NCBI RefSeq assembly: GCF_004745825.1
Contig: NZ_SRLA01000004.1
Location: 310,001-374,000, forward strand
Source of the DNA: Hymenobacter fodinae
Lineage (GTDB): Bacteria; Bacteroidota; Bacteroidia; Cytophagales; Hymenobacteraceae
Length of the DNA stretch: 64,000 bases
Direction: 5' to 3'
Positions 17,929 to 26,666 of the stretch are shown one piece after another (position 1 is the first letter of the stretch; every line of letters begins with the position of its first letter). The notes below the pieces were generated by a model that was not told the DNA's origin, ran no database searches, and worked only from the letters and a program-made list of their open reading frames with translations. A program made the position numbers and the translations under genes.

Positions 17929-18519
17929 ATGCGAATGGGTAAGGGACAACCTTCCTACACCGATGAGGAGTTTGTGGCGGCTATCCGCCGCGGCGACGAC
18001 CGGGCGCTGGCGCAGCTCTACCGGCTGCACTTCCCTATGATTTCGCACTACGTGCTGCAAAACAGCGGCACCGACGACGAAGCCAAGGATGTGTACCAAG
18101 AGGGCGTGATGGTATTTTACGAAAAGGTGCGTGATGGCTCCCTGGAGCTAAGCTGCCAAATCAAAACGTACCTCTACGCAGTGTGCCGCCGTCTGTGGCT
18201 CAAACGGCTCACCGAGAAAACCCGCTTCGGCGGTCGTCTCGATGACCACGAACCCTACCTCGAAACCGGCGCCGAAGCTGACTTAGAGTTGGCGGAGGAG
18301 CGCGACCGACGCTTTGCCACTATGGCCGAGGCGCTCGAGCGCATTGGGGAGCCTTGCCGTTCCCTATTAGAGGGCTTTTACCTGCTCGATAAGTCGATGC
18401 AGCAGCTTACGGCGGAGTTTGGCTACACCAATGCCGACAACGCTAAGAATCAAAAATACAAATGCTTGGTGCGGCTTAAAAAGCTGTTTTTCAACCAGTA
18501 CCAGGAATTTGAAACCTAA
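17929..18519 (+). CDS. ECF-type RNA polymerase sigma factor
   Basis: A 196-residue sigma-70 family protein of ECF size. Region 2 is visible in the first 90 residues (DRALAQLYRLHFPMISHYVLQNSGTDDEAKDVYQEGVMVFYEKVRDG), region 4 near the C-terminus (LEGFYLLDKSMQQLTAEFGYTNADNAKNQKYKCLVRLKKLF). The FGYTNADNAKNQK helix is typical of a Bacteroidota ECF group whose genes lie beside anti-sigma-like membrane proteins. The next gene, 122 bases on, encodes such a membrane protein fused to a protease. A second ATG six bases downstream is possible. Confidence 0.88.
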   Translation: MRMGKGQPSYTDEEFVAAIRRGDDRALAQLYRLHFPMISHYVLQNSGTDDEAKDVYQEGVMVFYEKVRDGSLELSCQIKTYLYAVCRRLWLKRLTEKTRFGGRLDDHEPYLETGAEADLELAEERDRRFATMAEALERIGEPCRSLLEGFYLLDKSMQQLTAEFGYTNADNAKNQKYKCLVRLKKLFFNQYQEFET

Positions 18520-18641
18520 GAACTGGGTTGATAAGCCAGAGCATGCTACCAGGGCCAATCGGCGCTGGTGCAGCCACCGCTTATTTAACCGCCTGTTCTT
18601 ATAGCTAGGATTACGCGGGACCACCCACCCGCCCTACCAAG

Positions 18642-19814
18642 ATGAAAACCGAAGCTGATTATTACGCTTTATTTGACGCCTACCGCTCGGGTGAGTTGGC
18701 CGCGCCTCAGCGCACCGACCTGGAGCGGCGCTTGGCAATGGACCCTGACCTGGCCCGGCGCCTCAGCGACTACGAAACCCTGACTGGCACGCTCACGGCC
18801 TATGGTCAGCGCTTGGCATTGCGCCGCAAGCTGAACGCCATTCAGGCTGATATGGACGCGGAGCAAGCCGTACGCCTGTCACCGGCGGAACGAATGGCTC
18901 CGGCTTTTTCCTCGGGAGAAGCACCACGGCCGGCATTGCGCATTTCCCGCACCGAGGAGAAGCTGCGCCAGTTTTGGGGCTCACACCGCGCTACCATGAT
19001 GGTGGCCGCGTCGGTAGCAGTAATGGCGGTGTTTGCCACGCTGCTAGGCATGGAATGGTGGAAAGCCCGCCAGCAACCCTCTTTGTATGGGTATGCTACG
19101 CTGCGCCGCGAGGTAGACCGCATCAAGCGCACACAGCGCGTGATGAACAAAGCCATCAATCAAATTGGTACCCCGGCCACTCCGGCCGTCAACCAAGGAA
19201 AGTTTAGTGGTACTGGCTTCGCGCTGACCGCTGATGGCTACTTGGTAACCAGCTACCACGTCATTCAGGGAGCCGACTCTCTGCTGATTGAAAGCCGTGA
19301 CCGGCAGCGTTTCCGCGCCGAGCCCGTGTTTACCGATGTGGCCCACGACTTAGCCATCCTGCACATCAAAGACAAGTCGTTCAAAGGCTTTGGCCGCCTG
19401 CCCTACTCCTTCAAGCGTGGGCAGTCGGAGCTAGGCGAGCGGGTATACACCTTGGGTTACCCGCGTGAAGATTTGGTGTTTAACGATGGTTCGCTGAGCG
19501 CCCGCTCGGGTTTTGAGGGCGACACAGGTTTTTATCAGATCAGCATCCCGGTAAACCCTGGCAACTCGGGTGGCCCACTGCTGGATGATCGGGGCAATCT
19601 GATTGGTATCATCAGTGGCCGGCAGATGGACGTACAAAGCGCGGCTTTCGCCACCAAATCATCGTACCTGATGCGCTTAGTTGACTCTTTAAGTGCCGCT
19701 CGTACCGGACAGGCCTACAACCTGCCGCGGGCTAACCAGTTAGCCGGCACCTCGCGGCCCCAGCAGATCCGCAAGCTGCGTGACTATGTATTCGTAGTGA
19801 AAGTATACGAATAA
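18642..19814 (+). CDS. Membrane-anchored trypsin-like serine protease with anti-sigma-like N-terminus
   Basis: A 390-residue protein. Residues 1-70 (AYRSGELAAPQRTDLERRLAMDPDLARRL and so on) have the helical pattern of a cytoplasmic anti-sigma or zinc-finger-like adaptor domain but without Cys/His ligands. One membrane segment follows at about 118-137, then a short coiled stretch, then a trypsin-like domain of the DegP/HtrA (S1) type with H206 (TSYHVIQG), D236 (AHDLAILHI) and S309 (NPGNSGGPL). No PDZ domain is visible. By topology the protease would be periplasmic and the N-terminus cytoplasmic. It lies directly downstream of an ECF sigma factor, which suggests a one-protein signal path across the membrane. 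That link is inference. Confidence 0.85.
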   Translation: MKTEADYYALFDAYRSGELAAPQRTDLERRLAMDPDLARRLSDYETLTGTLTAYGQRLALRRKLNAIQADMDAEQAVRLSPAERMAPAFSSGEAPRPALRISRTEEKLRQFWGSHRATMMVAASVAVMAVFATLLGMEWWKARQQPSLYGYATLRREVDRIKRTQRVMNKAINQIGTPATPAVNQGKFSGTGFALTADGYLVTSYHVIQGADSLLIESRDRQRFRAEPVFTDVAHDLAILHIKDKSFKGFGRLPYSFKRGQSELGERVYTLGYPREDLVFNDGSLSARSGFEGDTGFYQISIPVNPGNSGGPLLDDRGNLIGIISGRQMDVQSAAFATKSSYLMRLVDSLSAARTGQAYNLPRANQLAGTSRPQQIRKLRDYVFVVKVYE

Positions 19815-19839
19815 GGCCATTGCCCCTACCTTACAAGAA

Positions 19840-19866
19840 AGGCCGATTTGCTTAGCGAATCGGCCT
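19840..19866. terminator. Terminator-like hairpin after the protease gene
   Basis: AGGCCGATT (19840-19848) pairs with AATCGGCCT (19858-19866), and two more pairs close a five-base loop. A pyrimidine-rich stretch follows on the plus strand. Confidence 0.7.
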
Positions 19867-20046
19867 CTCTTGCCTTTATAGGTTTTGTTGCACTTCACCT
19901 TGCCCTCCGCTAGAGTAAGATACTTGGTCTAGAAAAACTGCTGAAGTCAACTATATCAAAATTGCTGGGGTTTGCGTACACGCTTTCCGGTGGTCACTCC
20001 ACCGTATCATCCCTGACTTCATCTGTTCGACCTTTCATTCTCTGCT

Positions 20047-20316
20047 ATGAGCACCCCAAACACTCAACTGGAAAAAAACATCGACAAAATCGTCCCAGAA
20101 GACATCATTAACACGCTGCAGAGCGGTTATAAGGTTTTCACCGGCGACTCTGCTCAGCTAGAGGATTTCCTAAAACACGGCGGCCAACTCTTACGCAAGG
20201 CCTCGCAGCGCTTCACTACCACCCAACTAATTATTGGGGTGGCCGTGGTAGCCAGCATTGCCATTATTGCCGTAGCCAAAACCTCCGAAGCCGATACCGA
20301 CGAGGCTCACAGCTAA
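20047..20316 (+). CDS. Small protein with one C-terminal membrane segment
   Basis: An 89-residue protein starting MSTPNTQLEKNIDKIVPEDI. The first 57 residues are charged and helical; residues ~60-78 (LIIGVAVVASIAIIAVA) form one membrane segment, followed by an acidic tail (SEADTDEAHS). Tail-anchored architecture; family not recognised. It is flanked by terminators on both sides, so it is a single-gene unit. Confidence 0.65.
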   Translation: MSTPNTQLEKNIDKIVPEDIINTLQSGYKVFTGDSAQLEDFLKHGGQLLRKASQRFTTTQLIIGVAVVASIAIIAVAKTSEADTDEAHS

Positions 20317-20339
20317 GCCTTGGTTTGTATACCTCACAC

Positions 20340-20374
20340 AAGAGCCTCGTTCCACTACCTGGAACGAGGCTCTT
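20340..20374. terminator. Bidirectional terminator between convergent genes
   Basis: AAGAGCCTCGTTCCA (20340-20354) pairs perfectly with 20360-20374 around a five-base loop. It lies between the small membrane protein (plus) and the SRAP gene (minus). Confidence 0.9.
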
Positions 20375-20406
20375 TGCTTTTCTGGAATACACTGCTGTAC
20401 ACCCGC

Positions 20407-21072
20407 TTACACCGGGGCCATTACTTCCGGCGAGTTGTGGGCAGGTGAGTTTACCAGCGTGCTAATGGCGTAAGCCTGCATACCATCGGCGGGGTACGGC
20501 TGTAGCAAGTGCTGGTGGTCGGCTAGGCCTATGGTGTCGTCTAGCCAAGCCAGCTCAGCATCTCTGCCGGGCAAAATCACGGGCATACGATTATGAATAG
20601 TAGCCATCAGCTCGTTTGGCTCAGTAGTGACAATGGTGAACGAAGGCACTACTTCCCCGGTCTGCTTATCTAGCCACTCGTCCCAGAGGCCAGCAAAGGC
20701 AAAGGGTTGCTCTTCTTTCAGCAGAATACGATAGGGCGTTTTGCCATGCGGGCCAGCCTGCCACTCGTAAAAGCTATCGGCGAGAACTAAGGCTCGCTTG
20801 CGCTGCAGTAAAGTCCGGAAAGAAGGCTTTTCGGTTAGGGTTTCAGCCCGGGCGTTGATGGGCTTCGGAGCCGCCTTCAAGTCCTTTACCCAGCCAGGCA
20901 CCAACCCCCAGCGCGCCAGCTGAATCTGGCCCGGGTCGGAGTTAAGAATGATGGGTAGGGTTTGAGATGGCGCTGCGTTATAGGTAGGATCAGTCAGGCC
21001 AGCCGCAAAAGCGGCATCAAACCGGTCTTCGAGAATGCTGGGAGGTGGAGTGAGAGTGTAGCGGCCGCACAT
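20407..21072 (-). CDS. SRAP-domain DNA-protein crosslink protein (YedK/HMCES family)
   Basis: A 221-residue SOS-response-associated (SRAP) protein. It starts MCGRYTL, so Cys2 becomes the catalytic N-terminal Cys after Met removal. Other family marks are NARAET, the FYEW glutamate and the active-site His in IHNRMPVIL. SRAP proteins bind abasic sites in single-stranded DNA as a covalent thiazolidine crosslink and protect them during replication. Full family length. Single gene with its own terminator-like neighbours. Confidence 0.93.
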   Translation of the reverse strand: MCGRYTLTPPPSILEDRFDAAFAAGLTDPTYNAAPSQTLPIILNSDPGQIQLARWGLVPGWVKDLKAAPKPINARAETLTEKPSFRTLLQRKRALVLADSFYEWQAGPHGKTPYRILLKEEQPFAFAGLWDEWLDKQTGEVVPSFTIVTTEPNELMATIHNRMPVILPGRDAELAWLDDTIGLADHQHLLQPYPADGMQAYAISTLVNSPAHNSPEVMAPV

Positions 21073-21151
21073 AACAGGTAGGGAGGGTATAAGATTCTCT
21101 GTTTACGTAAACGGCGGCAACCCGACTACCCACTTTCTTACTAGGCCATAA

Positions 21152-21189
21152 CAATCAGGCCCCAGCCGGAGTCGGCTGGGGCCTGATTG
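21152..21189 (-). terminator. Terminator hairpin after the T9SS cargo gene
   Basis: CAATCAGGCCCCAGCCG (21152-21168) pairs perfectly with 21173-21189 around a GAGT loop. It lies 37 bases downstream of the minus-strand gene at 21226 and upstream of the SRAP start. Confidence 0.85.
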
Positions 21190-21225
21190 GGTAAGTTGTA
21201 TTCGACTGTTGCGAGGGTACTGCGC

Positions 21226-23403
21226 TTACTCCCGCACAAACGGCAGATTACGGGTGATGCCTGCTTGTTGCACGCGCACGAGGTAAAGCCCCCGTGGCAG
21301 ACCTTCAAGCGCCAGCGGAATAAGCTGACCGCCGGTGGCTGGGGTATGTAGCACTACCCGCCCTAGCGCGTCGCAAATCTGAATGCCGTAGGTACCAGCC
21401 GGCAGCCCCGACAAGTCGAGCGTAGCAGCACTGGCAGCAGGGTTCGGATAAATTGCTATCTGGCCGGGTGCTTGCGCGAAGTTCACCACCTGCACGGAGC
21501 TGTACTGCTCTTTACCATCCAGGTCTACTTGCCGCAAGCGGTAGTACAAAGGTTGCGCGCTGAGGCTACGCACGTTGGCATCGGTGTACGCGTAGTTGGT
21601 CTGCTGGCTCTTGTTGCCCTGAGCAGGGAGTTTAGCCAACCGCTCAAACGTGTGTCCATCGAAGGAACGCTCAATATCAAACCGTTCGCTGTTGCGCTCC
21701 GAAGCGGTAGTCCAAGTCAGCTTAGCATCGGCAGCTACGGCCGTGGCTACAAAGCGCGCTAGCTCCACTGGTAGCGGAGCCGATACCCCGGTTACTGCTT
21801 TTGCTACGTTGTTTGCGAGGTCTGGGTCGGGTATGGCAGACTTAACCTGCGCCTCACTATTCATAGTAAGCGGCCCCGAGTTGGGCAACGTTACGGTCAC
21901 CTGTCGCGAAACATCCGGTGCACCGCTGCCCAAGGAGTTTACCTTCGTAAAGGTCACTAGGCCAGTACCAGGGTCATAGGTACCTCCTGCGGCGGGCGCT
22001 ACACTGCTCGCCGGCAAGTTTTGCGGCAGTTGCAACGACAATACCACATCTTGTGCGGTGAGGCTGCCTTTGTTGCTGCCTGTGATGGTGTAGGTTACTT
22101 TCTCACCGGGCTTGGCAGTTGCTGGCCCACTGATAGTAGCTGCCATATCGGCTCCTTGCACCGTTACGCTGATGTTAGCCGGGCTAGAAGAGTAGGCAGC
22201 CCCCAGAATGGATTGCATGGTGTAGGGTACTACCACGGTTCCGGCAAAGGTACCAGTGGGAGTAAACGACACAACACCCTGTTTGTTGACAGAAAAGACG
22301 CCTTTCCCTTCCACTTCCAGGGAGGTCTGCTGGCCCGCAGAGGCGGGGTCTAGGTCTACGGAGCCAGCATCGATACTGCTTCCCGGCGCTACATCATTAT
22401 CGAGCACCTTAACCGTAACCGATTGGCTGTAGGATGTAGAAGCTACATCGTCGGCGGCGAAGGGGACCTGTACAATATTCAGGTTGCGGATTTCGTGCAC
22501 GTTGGTGTTGCCGCCAGTTGAGCCAGAAAAGCCCAAGCGCAGGTTGGCTGGGGGCGTGTCTACGGTAAAGTTTTCAACAGCGGTGCGCACCTCTAGCCCG
22601 TGCTGAATGCGCACAGTAATGCGGTAAGCCGTTTTACCAGTGACTTTGACCGGTACCACATCAATGTAGGCGCGACGGTAATCCACTGAGGTGTTCTGGG
22701 CCCGAGGAGTAGCCACGTCCAGCGAAAAATCTAGGTCTCCGGGCTTGGTGCCTATCAGGTACGGATAGTCGGTAGTGGCCGAGCCGTTGCCTGCTCCCCG
22801 AATGGCAATGCCATCGGGCACGCGGCTATTGACATTCAGGATGCTGCTGCCTCCCGAGCGGCCTTCATTGCCGTTAGAATAGTTGCCGAACTCGTCAATG
22901 CCGATGCCAATGTACCCCGCCGAGACACCAGGAGCAGTTGGAGTAACAGTCTTTTGCGCGTAGCCTAACGACCCGCCCGATGCTCCAATTCGGAATCCAG
23001 TGGACGGCTGCTTGCTGGCATCAACTAAAAACACGCTGAAGCCATCGGCGCCGCTACCGCCGTAAGAAAAGAATTCAAAGGAAATGGAAAAGCCTTCCGA
23101 AGAAGGAAAGCTTACATTGTCGATGACGTAGCCAGCCTGGTCGGTTTTTTCGTCGGTGAGCCGCAAATATCCCTCGCCAATGGGGTCGTTGCCAGTGCCG
23201 CCAACTCCGGTTAGGCGAGCCGTGCCGCCAAACGAGAAGTTGGAGGCAGAGCTACCCTTGAATGTTTCGTTTCTAGGAAACGACGGCACCGTTGACTGGG
23301 CAACTGCGGGTGCTACTAGGCCATAGCAACCCGCTAGCAAACAAGCTTTCTGCCACCAAGAAATACCCTGACTTTGATGATTATGGAGGAAACGTGTTTT
23401 CAT
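21226..23403 (-). CDS. Large secreted T9SS cargo with lectin-like and DUF11-like domains
   Basis: A 725-residue exported protein. Order of parts: signal peptide (residues 1 to ~35, ACLLAGCYGLVAPAVAQ), an L-type-lectin-like beta sandwich (about 40-310, with GYVIDNVSF, FSISFEFFSYGGSGADGFSV and GYIGIGIDEFGNYSN), a cadherin-like linker domain (DNDVAPGSSI), a DUF11-like repeat (ATISGPATAKPGEKVTYTIT), a fibronectin-like part (PVELARFVATAV...LTWTTASE), and a T9SS type A sorting domain at the C-terminus (IYPNPAASAATLDL, then GLYLVRVQ). Such proteins are secreted by type IX secretion and anchored or released at the cell surface. Likely role: carbohydrate binding or adhesion. Confidence 0.87.
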   Translation of the reverse strand: MKTRFLHNHQSQGISWWQKACLLAGCYGLVAPAVAQSTVPSFPRNETFKGSSASNFSFGGTARLTGVGGTGNDPIGEGYLRLTDEKTDQAGYVIDNVSFPSSEGFSISFEFFSYGGSGADGFSVFLVDASKQPSTGFRIGASGGSLGYAQKTVTPTAPGVSAGYIGIGIDEFGNYSNGNEGRSGGSSILNVNSRVPDGIAIRGAGNGSATTDYPYLIGTKPGDLDFSLDVATPRAQNTSVDYRRAYIDVVPVKVTGKTAYRITVRIQHGLEVRTAVENFTVDTPPANLRLGFSGSTGGNTNVHEIRNLNIVQVPFAADDVASTSYSQSVTVKVLDNDVAPGSSIDAGSVDLDPASAGQQTSLEVEGKGVFSVNKQGVVSFTPTGTFAGTVVVPYTMQSILGAAYSSSPANISVTVQGADMAATISGPATAKPGEKVTYTITGSNKGSLTAQDVVLSLQLPQNLPASSVAPAAGGTYDPGTGLVTFTKVNSLGSGAPDVSRQVTVTLPNSGPLTMNSEAQVKSAIPDPDLANNVAKAVTGVSAPLPVELARFVATAVAADAKLTWTTASERNSERFDIERSFDGHTFERLAKLPAQGNKSQQTNYAYTDANVRSLSAQPLYYRLRQVDLDGKEQYSSVQVVNFAQAPGQIAIYPNPAASAATLDLSGLPAGTYGIQICDALGRVVLHTPATGGQLIPLALEGLPRGLYLVRVQQAGITRNLPFVRE

Positions 23404-23798
23404 ACAAAAGAACTAAGTGTTTGGACAGAAGTAGTAGACCGAAAAGTCAAATACGCTTTCCTGTAATTCCCTCGCAACCACTAGTTCAATGCGTTACCTG
23501 TCATAATCCTACTTCACACCAATTATCAGAATTGGTTTACAGCCAGGAGCGAAATTGTACTATTAAATAATTACTTCAATGTAGCTACACGCATACATAC
23601 AAACTATTCTATTATTGTAATCCTCTGTTTTTCAGCATACATTATAGCCGTATGGAGGCAATATGAGAATTAGATAGCAGTGGCTTTGACACAACGTTTA
23701 TTGCACCAAAGCCTATTACCTTAACCATAGTGTTGTCTCCTGTGTGCCTTGATATCTTCCCCACGCCACTGCATCATTTCTCAACCGCTAGGCCACTG
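23404..23798. other. AT-rich intergenic region
   Basis: About 395 bases, clearly more A+T-rich than the surroundings, between the divergently placed start of the T9SS cargo gene and the 3' end of the trehalase gene. It contains a small inverted repeat, ACCAATT (23518-23524) with AATTGGT (23530-23536). I see no gene or RNA in it; it probably holds the promoter of the T9SS cargo gene. Confidence 0.5.
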
Positions 23799-25376
23799 CT
23801 AGTGCATTACTGGCGCTGGATATTTCTGCATTAGGTGTAGGAGTACTCCGTTGGTCCAGCCGAAGCCATCTTGCAGGGGGTACTCTCCACCCCCACCCGG
23901 AATGGAAGGTTGTAGCACATTATATTTCTCCATTAGCTTACCAGTCTGCTGAAACACGCTACTGTTTAAGCTTATCCAACGCTGTGCAATGGTGCCTGCC
24001 AATTCCTGCTGCTGGTACCGCCTCAACCCCTGTATACTCATCCACTGAAGCGGCGCCCAGGCATTGGGAGCATCCCACTGCTGGCCAGTAGTTGCTAGGG
24101 TAGTTACGAGGCCGCCGGGTTTCAGAAAGTCGCGCTGGAGGCCTTCTGCCACCCGCTTAGCTTGAGTGGCAGTGGCTAGGCCACTCTCCAAGGGAAAGAC
24201 GCCGGCCAATGTGCGGACAGGAGAAAATTGACGCTTTTCCCAGTCGTAATCCACAAACCAGTTGGCTTGCTTGTTCCAGCAGTACTGCTGAATGGCTTTG
24301 GCACGAGCGGCAGCTTTGGCACGAAAACTTTTCGCAGCAATGGCATCGGCGCGTAGGGTACTGCTGCGGGCCAGAGTAGTTTCCAGGTGATATAGTAGGC
24401 AGTTCAGGTCCACGGGCACTAGGCTGGTCGTGCGAATAGACTCTAGGCCTGCGCCGGGCACAAACCAACGGCTGCTGAAATCCCAGCCAGAGGCAGCGGC
24501 GGCACGCACATCGCGGTAGAACTGGGCTGCGGGCCGGTTGCCGCGTTTGGCCGCCAGCACATCTTCTTGGTATGATTCTTCCCGGGGCTCGGAACTCTGG
24601 TCCCAGTAGCGGTTCAGAATCTCTCCGCCGGGCAGGCGCACCACCGAACGCCGGGCCTGGCCTACCCCCAAAGAATCGGCTCCCGCCATCCAAAACTGAT
24701 ATTCACGCAGCAAAGCACCGTGGTAGCGGCGCAGCACCGTATCGCCCTGCTCTTGCGCCAGCAGCTCTACCATGTGGCTAAAGAATGGTGGCTGCGAGCG
24801 GGTGAGGTAATATGTGCGGTTACCGTTGGGAATAAAGCCGTACCGGTTGATCAGGAAAGCAAAGTTGTCAACCATTCCCCTGATAAGCTCGGGGCGGTGA
24901 CTGACCTGCAGGCCTAGCATGGTGAAGTACGAGTCCCAGTAGTAAACCTCCCGAAAGCGGCCGCCGGGTACCACGTAGGGGCGCGGCAAGGGCAGCAGGG
25001 AAGAATAAGGAGCCACCGAATCGGTAGGTGGGCGCCGCAGCACCGTCCAGAGCGTGTCGAGGTGGGCACGCAGGCCCCGACTGATGGTGGTGTGGTATGC
25101 GGTTTCGGCCGATGTGGGAAGGCGGAAGTAGGCCAGCACGAATCGGTTTAGGTCGAAGCCCGGCAGTTGGCGCTGCTCATCGTAGGCCTTCAGAATTACG
25201 GCAGGCGTTTCGCGCGGGATGGCATCTACGAAGGTTTTGTTATCGGGAAACACCCGCTGCATCTGCACCGCCTCAAACAACCCTGGGAACAACTGTCGGG
25301 GCGTGCGCAGGGTAGTGTTCTGCGCAGAAACGGTGAGAGTCAGCAGACAAAGGCAGGTGAGCAGAACATTTTTCAT
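23799..25376 (-). CDS. treA: Secreted alpha,alpha-trehalase (GH37)
   Basis: A 525-residue GH37 trehalase with a signal peptide (MKNVLLTCLCLLTLTVSA). Signature 1 is PGGRFREVYYWDSYF; signature 2 is QWDAPNAWAPLQW, near the C-terminus. The enzyme splits trehalose into two glucose units, here in the periplasm. The symbol follows the periplasmic E. coli enzyme. No other trehalose genes are nearby. A histidine kinase gene follows upstream on the same strand after about 100 bases and need not be related. Confidence 0.95.
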   Translation of the reverse strand: MKNVLLTCLCLLTLTVSAQNTTLRTPRQLFPGLFEAVQMQRVFPDNKTFVDAIPRETPAVILKAYDEQRQLPGFDLNRFVLAYFRLPTSAETAYHTTISRGLRAHLDTLWTVLRRPPTDSVAPYSSLLPLPRPYVVPGGRFREVYYWDSYFTMLGLQVSHRPELIRGMVDNFAFLINRYGFIPNGNRTYYLTRSQPPFFSHMVELLAQEQGDTVLRRYHGALLREYQFWMAGADSLGVGQARRSVVRLPGGEILNRYWDQSSEPREESYQEDVLAAKRGNRPAAQFYRDVRAAAASGWDFSSRWFVPGAGLESIRTTSLVPVDLNCLLYHLETTLARSSTLRADAIAAKSFRAKAAARAKAIQQYCWNKQANWFVDYDWEKRQFSPVRTLAGVFPLESGLATATQAKRVAEGLQRDFLKPGGLVTTLATTGQQWDAPNAWAPLQWMSIQGLRRYQQQELAGTIAQRWISLNSSVFQQTGKLMEKYNVLQPSIPGGGGEYPLQDGFGWTNGVLLHLMQKYPAPVMH

Positions 25377-25479
25377 ACGGCGCGGTGGTGGGCATAAAAT
25401 TCCCGGACCTCTCTTGTCTACGAAAAACTGCCAACTGTGGAGGTGCTAGGCCACTTGCCAGCGTCCTCGCTGCCAAGCC

Positions 25480-26577
25480 TTATTCGGGTTGCTCCCGCGG
25501 CAGGGCTATAAAAAAGGTTGAACCCTGCTCCTCAGCGCTTTCCACCCAAATTCGACCACCGTGAAGTTCCACAATAGCTTTTATGATGGACATGCCTAGG
25601 CCAGTGGTCTTTTCGCCGCGCAGGCCCGGCCGACGGGCCGGCGTAAAGCGCTCAAACAGCACGGGCTGCAGGGCCGCCGGAATGCCCACTCCGGTATCAA
25701 CCACTCTGATCTGCACCTCCTGTGCGTCTTCCTGCAGGTAGATGGTTATTTGCCCACCATCGGGGGTAAACTTGATGGAATTACTGAGCAAGTTATTGAT
25801 TACCTGCATGAACTTGTTTTTGTCGAGGGAGTAGTACAATTGCTCTGGCCCTTCATAAGCAAAGTGCTTGCTCAGGTTTTCCTCCGACGACTGGAACTGC
25901 TCAATTAATTGCCGGAGCTCTTCTGCCAAATTGGTACGCTCCGGCTTCATCTGCACGTTTACCGACTCCAGGAACTCAGTGTCTACGAAGTCCCGAATCA
26001 TGTTGATACTGTCTTGACACGTGGTTTGCATCACCATCAGCAGCTCATTTATCGTGCTGTCATTCAGCTCTTCTACTTTTTCACTCACGAAGCCCGCCAC
26101 CTGCTTGATCATGATGAATGGCCCGGCCAAGTCGTGCGACAAGATTTCGAGGGTCGTGTTCTTTTTGGTGTTGAACCGGTCGGCATTTTCTAAGTATTCC
26201 CGGTTGCGCGTAACGTCGGCCACCGTGCCGCTGATATAGGTGGTGCCGGACTCATGCTCTACCCTGGCCGCGGTTATGCAGAGCCACTGCACCCCTCCTT
26301 CTGGGTCATTCGGCTTTTCCAGCCGTAGCTCCACGTCTTCCACAAAGCGGCCTTGCTGCAAGTGGCCTAGCCGCGCCTGGGCATAGCTTATGTCGTCGGG
26401 GTGCACCCGAGCCACAATGCTGGGCAGGGCCTCCGTTAGCGCCTCGGGCTCTACGCCTAGCACACTCTGACAGGAGGCACTTGCATATACTACCCGTCCG
26501 CTTTCTGGGTGGTACACAAAATACAATAGCTGACCGCGTTCAGCTAGCGGACGAAACAGAGTGGCAAAATCAAGCAT
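25480..26577 (-). CDS. PAS-domain sensor histidine kinase
   Basis: A 365-residue soluble kinase. Residues 1-130 form a PAS/PAC module (VYASASCQSVLGVEPEAL ... HPDDISYAQARL ... YISGTVADVTRNREY). The dimerisation helix carries LEILSHDLAGPF with the phosphoacceptor His, and the ATPase domain has NNLLSNSIKF (N box), DTGVGIP (G1) and TGLGMSI (G2). No membrane segment is visible, so it senses a cytoplasmic signal. No response regulator gene is adjacent, which makes it an orphan kinase. Confidence 0.92.
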   Translation of the reverse strand: MLDFATLFRPLAERGQLLYFVYHPESGRVVYASASCQSVLGVEPEALTEALPSIVARVHPDDISYAQARLGHLQQGRFVEDVELRLEKPNDPEGGVQWLCITAARVEHESGTTYISGTVADVTRNREYLENADRFNTKKNTTLEILSHDLAGPFIMIKQVAGFVSEKVEELNDSTINELLMVMQTTCQDSINMIRDFVDTEFLESVNVQMKPERTNLAEELRQLIEQFQSSEENLSKHFAYEGPEQLYYSLDKNKFMQVINNLLSNSIKFTPDGGQITIYLQEDAQEVQIRVVDTGVGIPAALQPVLFERFTPARRPGLRGEKTTGLGMSIIKAIVELHGGRIWVESAEEQGSTFFIALPREQPE

Positions 26578-26666
26578 TGAGGTAAGGTATTATATGTACT
26601 ATCATACGATGACAACTGGGCGGCGTTGTGATCTGCGCAGCTGAACCGTTTTACGTGAAAATACCG

